Positions 54,681-64,000 of a DNA stretch of 64,000 nt are shown in pieces. Within the stretch, counting starts at the first letter, position 1; every line of letters starts with the position of its first letter. The DNA is taken from NCBI RefSeq assembly GCF_003573695.1, contig NC_039359.1:155178210-155242209 (forward strand). The letters are read 5' to 3'. The translations under genes and the position numbers were made by a program. The notes beneath the pieces were generated by a model, which did not search any database, was not told the DNA's origin, and saw only the letters and a program-made list of their open reading frames with translations. The stretch is from Papaver somniferum. Taxonomy: Eukaryota; Streptophyta; Magnoliopsida; Ranunculales; Papaveraceae.

Positions 54681-55371
54681 ATCAAAAGAAGTAAAAGTAA
54701 AAAGAAAAAGAAAGTGCCGTGAGTTAACTGGGTGTCTACGGCTAAAAAGTAAAAGGACTTTCCTGCATATATATATATCCCTCTCTACAACTTCTACTTG
54801 CAAGCATGAACCAAAGCTAGAATTCTCTTTAAGCGGATTGAGGACTGTATCAACTCATGAGTTCAGTCAGTGATGATGTATCAGACTCTTTCTCGAGATG
54901 AACCTCTTCTTGCAAATCACAAAAGCAAATGCGCTTCATGATGTTCTAACTATGTTAGGCGCTTTAATGTGTTGCACAGATCATTGATTACAGCGAGATG
55001 TAACAGACCAAAATCCGGAATGGTGCAAAAATATAGTGAATGCCCATTAATAAACAGCTCAGATAATTGCACTACAGTCTACAAACTACAAAGATAGACT
55101 AAACACAGTGCCAAGGAGGCACAAGGGTATAGAAAAGCCTAACTATTGTTTTTAGAAATGGAGTGGGTTAAAGTCGAAAGTTTGGTAATTGCCGGATGGA
55201 GATCGTAATGTAGAAGTGATTTTATTATTTTCACTTGAAACGTGTAGTTATATCACTCTTCTTCCACGGAGAATCTCTTAACAATTCTCATGAGAAAATT
55301 GGTCAGTCAACAGAATAAGAGCTTGACTCGCTCAATCATCCCACATCGATTAATTTGTTCTTTATCGTTTT
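54681..55371. other. Intergenic DNA with a dispersed repeat
   Basis: No gene. Contains repeat copy 55154-55250 (agaaatggagtgggttaaag ... cttgaaacgtgt), which recurs in direct orientation at 56262-56356. Confidence 0.5.
55154..55250 (+). repeat. Direct repeat, first copy (partner 56262-56356)
   Basis: About 95 bp sharing agaaatggagtgggttaaag at the start and attttcacttgaaacgtgt at the end, with a small indel near the middle. The TRIM at 55372-55714 lies between the two copies. Confidence 0.8.
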
Positions 55372-55714
55372 TGTGAATGGACAATAGTCCCAAATCGCTA
55401 TAATTCGCTTAATTAATTTAACATGGTATCAGAGCTAAGTCCCAGACCCAGATCTGCATACACCGGGTGTAGGCCGAGTTATTGGCCGAAGTGTTCGATT
55501 TTGTCACTTGTACACCTGGGGTGTAGGCCAGTGCCGATACTGGCCGAGGTGTTACCCCCTGATTTAGCCACTCACTTGTATGCACCTGTTACCGATGGAC
55601 TGGCAACTCATATGTAGGTCCACGTGTGAGGCCCAGTGACTGTCCTTGCACGTGAGAGGGCGTGCGAAAGGACAATAGTCCCACATCTCTATAATCCGCT
55701 TAATTAATTTAACA
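55372..55714 (+). mobile_element. TRIM with 52-bp LTRs
   Basis: LTRs 55372-55423 and 55663-55714 (TGTGAATGGACAATAGTCCC...TTTAACA) differ at a few bases. The primer site tggtatcagagc at 55424 is a perfect initiator-Met match. The purine tract gtgagagggcg lies before the right LTR. Flanks gtttt and gttta are a probable 5-bp target duplication with one change. The 239-bp interior is GC-richer and non-coding, with repeated gtgtaggcc and tggccga words. Confidence 0.85.
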
Positions 55715-56905
55715 GTTTATCAAGCAACACTTTATTAATCCTCCTCAATACTTTGATTCTAACTGACTATACGGTATAGGGTATGATTCATATGAAGTGC
55801 CATTATGTGCCCTTTTTTTTTTCTTCGTCTTGACCAATAATACGCCAACTTTGTTTCCATCTCTTGTGTTTGTTCAATATTTAGTCTAGAAGGATATGCA
55901 TTTGAAGGTTTGCAGTTCATCATTCTATAGCTCAATGTGTGTGCATGGGCGGTTATCATAAAGAGCCGGATTTAATGTTACAACATTTAAGTGACTATGT
56001 GAGCATCCAAGTGTATGTCATCCATGCATTTCTATTCAAAATTTCACATTAAAAGCAAGAGAAAAAAACTTATCAAGTGGGTCATATGGCTTTCATCCAC
56101 TATCAAGTAGGGTTGTCCTTGTACAGTTGTTTCAGAACTAAAAATGGTGAAAGTTGAGCACTAATCTAAAATGGAAACTGAGAAGGTGAAGTTATGAGCG
56201 CAACAATTTCAAACTTTCCTCACATATATACTCACCTAACGTGATCGTAGTCACTTAAAATAGAAATGGAGTGGGTTAAAGTCGAAAGTTTGGTCTAAAG
56301 GATGGAGAACGTAATGTAGAAGTGATTTTATTATTTTCACTTGAAACGTGTTGTTATTACCATTTTGTTGAGAATATGGCTTTTGATGATATGTGAATTT
56401 GAAAGTGCATTTTTCTTTGCCAGGCTACAACTAATTAGTGTGTTACAAATACTTAAGGGATACAACAATTAATACCAACTTTCCTGTAGATGGCTTCTTT
56501 AACTCCTTTGGCTTGGATCCTCAACATAATTTATGTGACGAAGTTCAGGATCGTACCATCTGTTGGGTGCAATAATAAAATAATAAAAAACAAGGAAAAT
56601 TGAAATGAACAAAAGTGATACTTAACTCCTTTGTAGTAAGGGATATTTTGGTGCCCATAAATGGTATGGCTTTGCGTAATTTGATGTCTAACTTTGTCCA
56701 ACTTCGAGTTTGCGGTGTCAAATCAACCGATTGACTTTGTTGGATCGTGTTGACCATCCACTTTATAGTTATAAATAAGATCAACTAATGGAACCAACGT
56801 TAAGAAACTTTTGAGATTCTTCACTAATCAGGCAAAGAATCATCTGACGTTTGGAATAAATATCGTATTTTAGAAATAGAAATTCTACAATACCATTTGA
56901 ATAAC
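55715..56905. other. Intergenic DNA
   Basis: No gene. Contains the second direct-repeat copy (56262-56356) and a member of the dispersed repeat also seen at 12239 and 14565 (56559-56640). Confidence 0.45.
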
Positions 56906-56914
56906 AATCTTGTT

Positions 56915-58173
56915 ATAGGGGAGGCATGTTTTATTAGAGGGACTGCATTCTAATAGGACAAAAAAGGTCATTACATGATCATTTAAGGTGTTTCTTATCA
57001 AAAAAAATTGGAAATGACAAATTAACCCTCATTATTGATAATCTAGTTTAGTGATGATAATCAAGTTTAGTGTTAATGATTAGTTTCACTTATATTAACT
57101 CAAAATCAAAACAAAATCAGATTTTTAGAGTTAAAAAGAAAAAAGTTTATAGGAGAAGAAAAAGAAAAACTTTTGTGATATTTGTGAAACCCTAGATATT
57201 GATTCACTCAACCAAAATGAGTGATTCCAGTGACCCGGTATACTTTTAAATTAGTTCCCATTAGATTTTTCTCGTTCAAAATTATCTAAAGTACGTAACA
57301 AAATCAAAACTTTTAAATTTTCAGAAGAACTTACGGTTGCAATTTTGCTCGTGACCAACAACAAGTCTTAGTTACGGTTCGTAAGTTATCGAATACCAAC
57401 CGTAACTGGTTAAATTTGGGGAAGATCCAATTGTAAAACCAGTTACGGTTGGTAATTAAATTTGGACAACAACCGTAACTAAATTACGGTTGGTAACTAA
57501 TGAATCGAGACCAACCGTAACTACCCTACGGTTGGTGTGTCGACTTAACTTTTGAACCGTAAATCATTATTTGATAAATTCTTAAGACATGGGATTATTT
57601 ACGGTTGGTATGGTTGTTTGAGTAATTCAATTACGATTGATAAATATGATGCAAATACAAACCGTAACTGAACATATTTCTCAAAACTAAGAACTTACGG
57701 TTGGTATTTGAGTTAAAACCAACCGAAACATCAACCCAATCTACAGTTATGGTTCGTATTTGAGTTATTACCAACCGTAACTCACATGCAACCAGAAATT
57801 TCAATTTCAATTTTCATACAAAATCCTAATTTTTGATACAAAATTAACTTAAATCCAACACGATAAACTAAACCCTAACTGGGTTTTTCCAAACATTTTT
57901 CGAATCGTCGATTAATCGAAGACGATGACATTTTCAGTTTTAATGGAGGTTACGGTTGATGGAGGAGAAGAGAAGATGAAGAAGATGATGAAAAAAAATG
58001 ATTTGATTTTTTCTGATTCATTAGGTTTAAAAAAATTGATTTGATTTTGGTTGATTTAAGATGAAAGGGGTAATCTATTCAATTTACATCCCCTTTAGGA
58101 CATCCCCTAACCAACTAAAAGGACATTACTATCACAATGCCGCCCCTCTAATAAATCATCCCGCCTTTATAAT
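56915..58173. mobile_element. Non-autonomous MULE, 1.26 kb
   Basis: Terminal inverted repeats of about 45 bp share ggcatgttttattagaggg / gggatgatttattagagggg and gcattctaata / gcattgtgata. A 9-bp target duplication with one mismatch flanks them: aatcttgtt (56906-56914) and aagcttgtt (58174-58182). No transposase is present. The interior carries a ttacggttggta word array. Near the right end, the block cgattaatcgacgattc (minus view, about 57902-57925) matches cgattaatcgtcgattc at 1758-1775 in the first MULE. Confidence 0.78.
57331..57960. repeat. Array of 'ttacggttggta/taccaaccgtaa' words
   Basis: About twenty copies in both orientations at spacings of roughly 20-50 bp, often as inverted pairs around short spacers. 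The array lies inside the non-autonomous MULE. Confidence 0.8.
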
Positions 58174-58182
58174 AAGCTTGTT

Positions 58183-59031
58183 GAATAAATAGCCTAATGA
58201 TGTATGAATCATATGACCATGAGCCTAAATTTCCACCAACATTGTGCATTACCACTTCGTTGTAGCTTGGCATTCTTTTAACATGCCGAAATTCATTTAC
58301 GATACCTGGTTTTTAGAAAAGAACGAGCTATAGTAAAATCTTAGCATAACTACTGTTTAGGAACACATGTCATTAGGTTGGCTATAAGGTTAGTTTGTTA
58401 GTCCACCAAATCTAACTACTGAATTCTTAGATTGAAAATACCATGCATGGTTTCCTAGGTGGTGAAATCTTGTGTTTGAATCAAGTGGAATAACCTTGAA
58501 GTTTAACAACAATCAATAACAACGGGCATGACTTGTAACTCGATCACTAAGAAGATCCAACCATTTAAATAGAACGCATGATATCACATATGCAAGCCGC
58601 TCAATTCCAGTATATTTGATTATCAGGCGCATAATAATCTACACTGCTTTCTGAATCATTTGCAAGGGGTTAAATCATGAAACACAAGTTATTGTTATTC
58701 CTATTATCGAAGGCGAGGGTGGTAATGGAGAACTTACCTAAAATTAGAAGCCATATCCTCATAATTTTTATTGTTTTTTTTTCTATCGTAATATGTTACT
58801 GTTTGTTCATATATCTATGGCGAATCAGCGATCTATCCCGCATATCCTTTAAGGAGTAATATAATAATAATGAATAAATTTATCAGTCAATTCCACTTAA
58901 ACATTTTTTAAGATTTATATAATAATCAATCAATACTTCTTTGTATAAAAAGGGCAAGCTTACGCTTATCTGTCGTGACCGGAATCAATTCCAAGTTTTC
59001 TGGAAATGAGTGATTCTCAACGGATTGAGAT
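58183..59031. other. Intergenic DNA
   Basis: No supported gene. A 60-codon ATG ORF at 58677-58859 encodes a hydrophobic segment (HILIIFIVFFSIVICYCLF) but has no other support. Confidence 0.4.
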
Positions 59032-59172
59032 ATCAAACCACGCCAAAACCACGACTCAAAAAACTCTCACACATTTTTTTTGATGGGACCCGTGGGCCCA
59101 CCGGAAGACTGCAGGGCCACTTTTGGTTGGACCAATCGAAAATTTTGTGAGGGGTGGTTTTGGCTTAGTTTA
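59032..59172. repeat. MITE-like inverted repeat
   Basis: Left arm ccacgccaaaaccacgactc; the reverse complement of the right arm reads ctaagccaaaaccacccctc. The palindromic core gggacccgtgggcccacc lies between. About 140 bp, non-coding. Confidence 0.5.
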
Positions 59173-59283
59173 TGAATGCGGTTCCTTGAGTTCTTGTCTT
59201 GAAATATAGATTGCCATGTGACGGCATATTGTCAGCAAGTAACGTGCAAAACGGAAAAGACACGTCTTTTGAGTTACCATCTT

Positions 59284-59520
59284 AGAGCATCTCCAACAGA
59301 GGGTGGATTTATTTACTTTACGTGACACATAGGATTTTAGACTCCCTTTTGCATATATCCATCTCCAACAGTAGGGTCTTACAAGTTAGGAGGGACCAAT
59401 TACTAAATATGACGGTGTTCAATAAAGTATTATCTACACATCCGGTTGCACCTCCACGTCATGTTTTTAACTAATTTTCTTTTAATTTTAAGGATTAAAA
59501 TTCTCACTGTTGGAGATGAT
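59284..59520. repeat. MITE of the 'gagcatctccaacag' type
   Basis: The left end gagcatctccaacag pairs with ctgttggagatgat at the right end. An internal catctccaacag copy at about 59360 suggests a nested or duplicated end. This terminal sequence is common in small plant DNA transposons. Confidence 0.6.
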
Positions 59521-60003
59521 TTTTTAAATTTGAGGTCCTATATTTACTCTATGTGTAGACACCATAAATTAAAAGATTAAATAAAAAATCTACATAGAAT
59601 TTTTTGCACCTAAAATCGTGTATGGCAGAACTGTTACCATACACGATTTTAGGCTTTATCTGGCAGGACTCTTCTGGTGCATAAATACTTATGCCGAAAA
59701 CACTTTCTTTTTTTTTCTTTTTTTTGATAAGATGCCGAAAACACATAACTCCGATCTTGACACCATCCAAAAAGCCCTCTTCTTCGTCATCGTCTAAAAG
59801 TCTCTTAAATCTTTTTTATACCAAACTTTTTCCTATTGAGGCAAACAAATTTTTTAAATGGGAATTGTTTTACCCGATCAGAATTGAAATTTCAGTTCTG
59901 CTTTATTGAATCTGGATGGCTTTTCCGCAGTGTAAGAATACAGGTCTTCCAGTACCATGGTGGTAGTAGTTGGCTTCTAACGAATTGACGAGAAAGTTCT
60001 TTC
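59521..60003. other. Intergenic DNA
   Basis: No gene. Contains an inverted pair of the word acacgattttaggc / ctaaaatcgtgt around 59612-59652 that could form a hairpin. Confidence 0.4.
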
Positions 60004-60252
60004 GGGCTAAGTAGCAAAATCCCCAAAATCGACTCTTTGGCTGCGAAAATGCACCCGACGTTAGGGAAAAAATTAAAATGCCCCAAAATCTTATCAAAAT
60101 GTTCCAACCGTTAATTTTACCGTTATAGATGGTTAAGTGGTCAAATTAGCACGTATGTGGTCCCCACGTGTGAGAAGATGACATTTATAGCCTTATGACA
60201 AATAAGCTGACATAAGGGGATTGTTTTGGACGGTCGTCACTACCAAACGAAC

Positions 60253-60392
60253 AACCACCAACCACCACCGCTGCTACTACCACCACCATACCCACCACCA
60301 CAAACACCACTAGAACCACCACCACCAACACCACCGCCACCGCTAACGCCTCCTCCACACCACCGACACCGCTACCGCCTCCTCCACCACCA

Positions 60393-60426
<34 letters not shown>

Positions 60427-60468
60427 TACCACCACCGTTGTCACCACCACCACCAACGCCACCACCTG
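60253..60468. repeat. CCA/CCG trinucleotide-rich microsatellite
   Basis: Nearly uninterrupted ccaccacc, ccgccgcc and cactacc triplets. In one plus frame it reads as Pro-rich (PPPYPPPQTPLEPPPPTPPPP), then His-rich after a frame drift. The open frame starts at TTG and is a consequence of the repeat. Confidence 0.85.
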
Positions 60469-60532
60469 AACCCTAAATCCTGAATCCCCAACCCTGAACC
60501 CTAAGCCTTGAACCCTAAATCCTGAAACCATA
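60469..60532. repeat. Degenerate telomere-like repeats
   Basis: Several units of gaaccctaaatcctgaa and ccctaag, related to the plant telomere unit ccctaaa, follow the microsatellite inside the TIR element. Confidence 0.6.
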
Positions 60533-60734
60533 GATTTTGTCGAAGGGAAAAAGAGACCATTCATAACACGGTTGATCAGTCAAAATTTGTCAAAATGCCT
60601 CATTTTGACTATTATAGGTAAAAATAACGGAATTGACATTTTGATAAGATTTTGGGGCATTTTAATCTTTTCCCTAACGCCCGGGCATTTTCACAATCTT
60701 GGGTTCGATTTTGGGGCATTTTACCACTTAACCC

Positions 60735-62300
60735 TCTTTCTTATTGCGGCCATATACGTGTGTATGACATCTACTTTTTCCCACTTGATATTTTAGGTGA
60801 AAGTGGTGATCCTAATTTTATCACAGGTTCCTTATTGAACTATTTACTAAAAATCTACAGATAGACTTACTTTTAGTGTGTTAATAGTGAAGCTTTTTTC
60901 TAGATTAGCGGTGCTAAATTTTATTATGTCATAGTACAAAAAAACGTATTGTGAGGCCACAAATTTTTTTCTCGATTGAGGCCACCAAAAAGACAGGACC
61001 GGGCCTGATGCCGGTGATGATAACGAAGAAGAAGAGCTCGAGACTGCTGCCGTTAATGGAGCTGCTAACGTTGATGGTGATGGCTGCTGCCATTAACAGG
61101 GACCGAGCAGTACAAGGAATGATGCTACTGATGATCGAGTTGTTCATTGCTGAGAAGAGCATGGCAGAGAAGATGAAAGTTGAATGGAGCAGGTCAGGAT
61201 GATCATGATGATGTTCGACAGGAAGGTTGCTGTGGCTGGTGATGGCAGTAATGGAGGACGAAAGGGTGTTGCTGTCGACGGTGACTGGTGATGGGTTAGC
61301 CAAGGATATATAAGAGATGGAGCTTGAACTGATAAAACAGATTGGAATAGGAGCTCGAGTCTACCAGCGATTGATGGAGTTTGTGGAGGTTACTGATCAT
61401 CGAAGTTGTTGATGATGAAACAGTCAAGACTCGGGATGTTGGCTGAAGACGAGTATGGAATTGGAGCATGCAGTTGATAACAGATAGTGGTGTGATCGAA
61501 TATATGGTCGAGTGGCGATGCGCTATGGTTCGCTGGCAATGATGGAGAAGCTGATAATCACACGGAGGTGAGGCTGTGCTGCTATGAACTTGGCTGTAGT
61601 GAAGCTGCTATCGGAGATGGAGTAGGTTCAGTTGAACAGTTTGAAAGACAGCAGTGAGAGACGGATGGATGGTAGACAGAGCTGTTCATGCCGATAAAGA
61701 CAGATGGATGCTATCATTTCTGGTCAGGTTGATGGTAGCTGATGGAGATTGAACTAGAGGGAATGGGTTCAGCTGCAGTGATGCTGGTGATTACGAGTTA
61801 GGATTGTCCGAGTTCGAGTCGGTGAAGGTGTTGATGCTATTTTGTATGGGAACTGTTGGAATGAAAGAAAAGGAGAGGGGAATCCAGGAGAAGTTACGTA
61901 CGGGAAGTCCCAGACGCAATGGAATAAACGAACAACTGAGAAAAGTTACAGGGAGAGTTACGGACAGGATAAGCCGGCCGCAGGTTAAAGAAGAAGGGAA
62001 AGGATGTCAGTTACAAAGAACTGACAGGCCATTGACAAGCCAACGACAGTTAAAAGAGATATTCTTGGGCTGGGCCTTTGCCATCTGTGCGAGCCCATTA
62101 GCTGTTTTACACAACTTCTTTTGCATTGGCCGTGAACTGCTTTTGGAACTGTGACGAGTTTTGGCAAGTGAAAACTACCGTGAGATCCATTTTCCCCGAT
62201 TTTTCCACTGAGAAATTCGCGGGCACAAAATTTCATGCGCGCACCCATTTTCACAAAGAAAATTATTCTAAAACCCATGATTAAAAAAATTCTGTTTTTC
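60735..62300. other. Purine-rich, GC-richer DNA of unknown origin
   Basis: From about 60990 to 61800 the sequence is rich in gatggtgatg, gctgctg and gttgctg words and carries short ORFs in several frames without conserved motifs. It resembles retroelement leader or internal DNA in style, but no LTR partner, gag or pol motif was seen. Confidence 0.35.
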
Positions 62301-62305
62301 TCTTT

Positions 62306-62311
62306 TATAAA
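62306..62311 (+). promoter_or_regulatory. Possible TATA box of the gene starting at 62499
   Basis: cttttataaagg followed by a CT-rich stretch (ttctttttcttcttcttccc) typical of plant leaders. Confidence 0.35.
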
Positions 62312-62498
62312 GGAAAAACTAATTCTTCAATTCTTTTTCTTCTTCTTCCCAACTGTAAATCTTCATCAACACCTGAATCAGATCGAGAAGAACGATTATT
62401 TGTGGTCGATGGAGTTACGGATGTGTTGTTGCAGAAAGATAGTTGAAGCTGCTGCCGAATCTGGTGATGATTGAAGAGAATATTTGTTGTTGCTGGTA

Positions 62499-63029
62499 AT
62501 GAATATGCAACATGAAGAATCCAAATCAGATATTACTAATCTCACATCTAGATCTGTTTTTCTACGCTCCACTCGAGGTTAGAATTCATCACTTCTTTCC
62601 AGATCAATTCGTATCCATCCATCGCAATGTCATTTTTAGGGTTTTAATTGACGATTCATTTTTTTGGTTCAAATTATGAGATGGAAATGATTTGAAACTA
62701 TGATATGGTAAGGGTAACTGACCAAGGAATATTTTTTTTGCATGATCCATTCGATGACATTAGATAGGTGCTTTCTTCACAGATTTTGTATTGTTTAGTG
62801 TTCGATTGGGAGTTGAATTGTTGGGTTCTTATCCATTTCGTAATTGCAGCTAGAAAAGAGATAGAAAACAAGAAATACAAGTTGCAGAAAGGAGAACATC
62901 CATACCATCACACTACTGCTTGCAATTCCAACATAAAGGAGCAAAACTCCTCTCCAGAACCAGCAACTCGTTCTTCTCTTTCCCTCTCCAATTCACATCC
63001 ATCACCCTATATTCTACCTGCAATTCTAG
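62499..63029 (+). CDS. Possible 5' exons of an unrecognised gene
   Basis: A first exon from ATG 62499 to 62577 (MNMQHEESKSDITNLTSRSV...) ends at ctcgag|gttaga. An acceptor ttgcag at 62849 opens a second exon, 62850-63029. The junction is in phase, giving ...RSTRARKEIENKKYKLQKGE and a Ser/Pro-rich tail, before a donor tctag|gtacgg. A short upstream ORF (MELRMCCCRKIVEAAAESGDD) lies at about 62409. Downstream exons were not found, and the product belongs to no family I recognise. It may be a real gene whose remainder is outside the window, or coincidental splice-like sites. Confidence 0.35.
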
Positions 63030-63704
63030 GTACGGAGTTAATGGGGTTCCCTAATCTATGAGTCTATTCTATTTAACTTAGCATTTCTTAATGAATATTC
63101 TATCTTACTAAACATTTCACTTGAACTATAATTAGCATATAAAATGAAATGCTAAAGATTCGTTGGATGCTGGTGCTTAAGATAGTGGTGCAAGTGCAAC
63201 TGCTCATAGTAATGACACAGAAAGCCTCTATCTACTTTTTTGTTTTTTGAAACATAGCTAGCCTCTGTGTATTCACTCTTTGGCTTTCGGTCTGCTAGTG
63301 TTGGCTCACTAATCTGTGTGTTTCATTAACTTGTGGGTCATACAGATGTGTACATTGTTGGGTTAATCAGATGTTGCAGATAAGCTTAAGGTAATAATGC
63401 ATGTGTTATAATTGTCTTTCATTTTCCTAAATATCGGGTAGGGAAAAATGTAAGCTTGACAAGTTCATTTTTCTTGTAAAATTATCAATCTTAGTTTAAT
63501 CAATTTCAAAATATTGGGTAACTATAAGTTATGAAGGAAATACCTTATTTCAAGTATTTGAAATGAAAGGTAGCTCTGGCCAGGTTGATGTTGTGTTGAG
63601 GTTACAGGGTCATGGTTGCAGTTCGTTGATGGTGATGTAGTGTGCACCTGGTGTTGGTTGGATGTATTGTGTGAAGTACTGCGAAAATGGAGGTGTGAAT
63701 AGTG
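63030..63704. other. Intron-like or intergenic DNA
   Basis: AT-rich, without further supported exon, leading into the word array at 63705. Confidence 0.35.
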
Positions 63705-64000
63705 ATGCATAACAGGTTATGCATCTACAAAATTTGTTACATAACTTGTTATGCATTCTCGAAATTGGTTGCATAACACATTCTACAACTTTTTTTTTTT
63801 TTTGCATAACTTGTTATGCAGTCCAGAAAACGGTTGCATAACACGTTATGCAGCTACTTTTTTCTTAGTATTGAAACCAACAAAAAATAAGGCTGCATAA
63901 CTAGTCATGCACCTACAATAATATCTACATAACATGTTATGCAGTCGTGAAAATGGATGCATAACCTGTTATGCATCCGAAAATATGACTGCATAATGCA
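63705..64000. repeat. Array of palindromic 'tgcataac..gttatgca' words, running off the window
   Basis: Paired words such as tgcataacaggttatgca, cataacttgttatgca, gcataacacgttatgca and cataacctgttatgca recur about every 35-60 bp. Each is an inverted repeat around two or three central bases that vary. The array reaches the last base. By analogy with the other arrays here it may be the subterminal region of a DNA transposon lying mostly outside. Confidence 0.75.

Larger units (their letters stand above)
60004..60734. mobile_element. Long-TIR DNA element carrying a proline-codon microsatellite
   Basis: Inverted repeats of about 115-120 bp (60004-60126 and 60612-60734) share gggctaagtagcaaaatccc / gggttaagtggtaaaatgcc and attaaaatgccccaaaatct. 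The 6-bp word tctttc abuts both ends (59998-60003 and 60735-60740) as target duplication. The interior (60253-60468) is a ccaccacc/ccgccg run followed by degenerate telomere-like gaaccctaaatcctgaa repeats. Possibly a MULE-type carrier of a proline-rich gene fragment. Confidence 0.75.

Noticed and set aside
58677..58859. 60-residue membrane peptide
   Set aside because: One hydrophobic stretch in AT-rich DNA, without homologue recognised or regulatory support.
60226..60483. Proline/histidine-rich ORF as an extensin gene
   Set aside because: Starts at TTG, is produced by the CCA/CCG microsatellite, lacks a signal peptide, and lies inside a TIR element.
61804..62154. 116-codon ORF with basic and hydrophobic halves
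   Set aside because: No ATG at its start and no recognisable domain; surrounding DNA is low-complexity and probably retroelement-derived.

Overview
This is nuclear DNA from a flowering plant, most likely a eudicot. It is AT-rich and intron-bearing, carries plant LTR-retrotransposon, MULE, CACTA and L1 lineages, and contains decayed copies of a chlorophyll synthase gene and of ACC synthase genes. The species cannot be fixed from the sequence. Most of the window is layered mobile elements. No RNA gene, CRISPR array or prokaryotic feature was seen.

Layout. 1-4.3 kb: AT-rich DNA, then a MULE with good ends (1500-4234) and a truncated FAR1-type transposase. 5.6-11.5 kb: a decayed CACTA element with a subterminal word array and a broken TNP2/DUF4216 gene, holding a TRIM. 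12-17 kb: a minus-strand copia relic and unassigned AT-rich DNA. 17.1-18.1 kb: a chlorophyll synthase pseudogene. 18.2-31.7 kb: a truncated copia joined to a Tat-type gypsy relic (gag-protease on minus, an antisense coiled-coil ORF on plus). The Tat LTR is split by a complete but mutated copia (26480-31695). 32.3-38.2 kb: an ACC synthase-like gene cut at codon 6 by a 2.7-kb LTR element, then a second ACC synthase fragment split by an L1 LINE.

38.9-40.1 kb holds the one intact host-type gene. It is an intronless minus-strand gene for a 405-residue secreted protein joining a G-type (bulb) lectin domain to a plant matrix-metalloproteinase catalytic domain. The normal prodomain and cysteine switch are absent. 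Its upstream region is duplicated nearby without the gene, and the second copy was later split by a young Ty3/gypsy element (41681-46589, LTRs identical by eye, intact 1441-codon ORF) and by a 6.6-kb element with no recognised polyprotein (46958-53524).

53.5-64 kb: an L1 fragment, a second TRIM, a small non-autonomous MULE, MITEs, a TIR element with a proline-codon microsatellite, a possible 5' end of an unrecognised gene (62.5-63.0 kb), and a palindromic word array running off the window end.

Nested insertions give a partial order of events. The Tat element predates the copia in its LTR. The tandem duplication upstream of the lectin-protease gene predates the two retroelements inside its second copy. 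The second ACC synthase fragment was present before the LINE landed in it. Four arrays of short words in both orientations, each with a different word, recur in or next to DNA-transposon-like sequence. Apart from the lectin-metalloproteinase gene and the young gypsy polyprotein, the recognisable coding sequences carry inactivating lesions or are partial.
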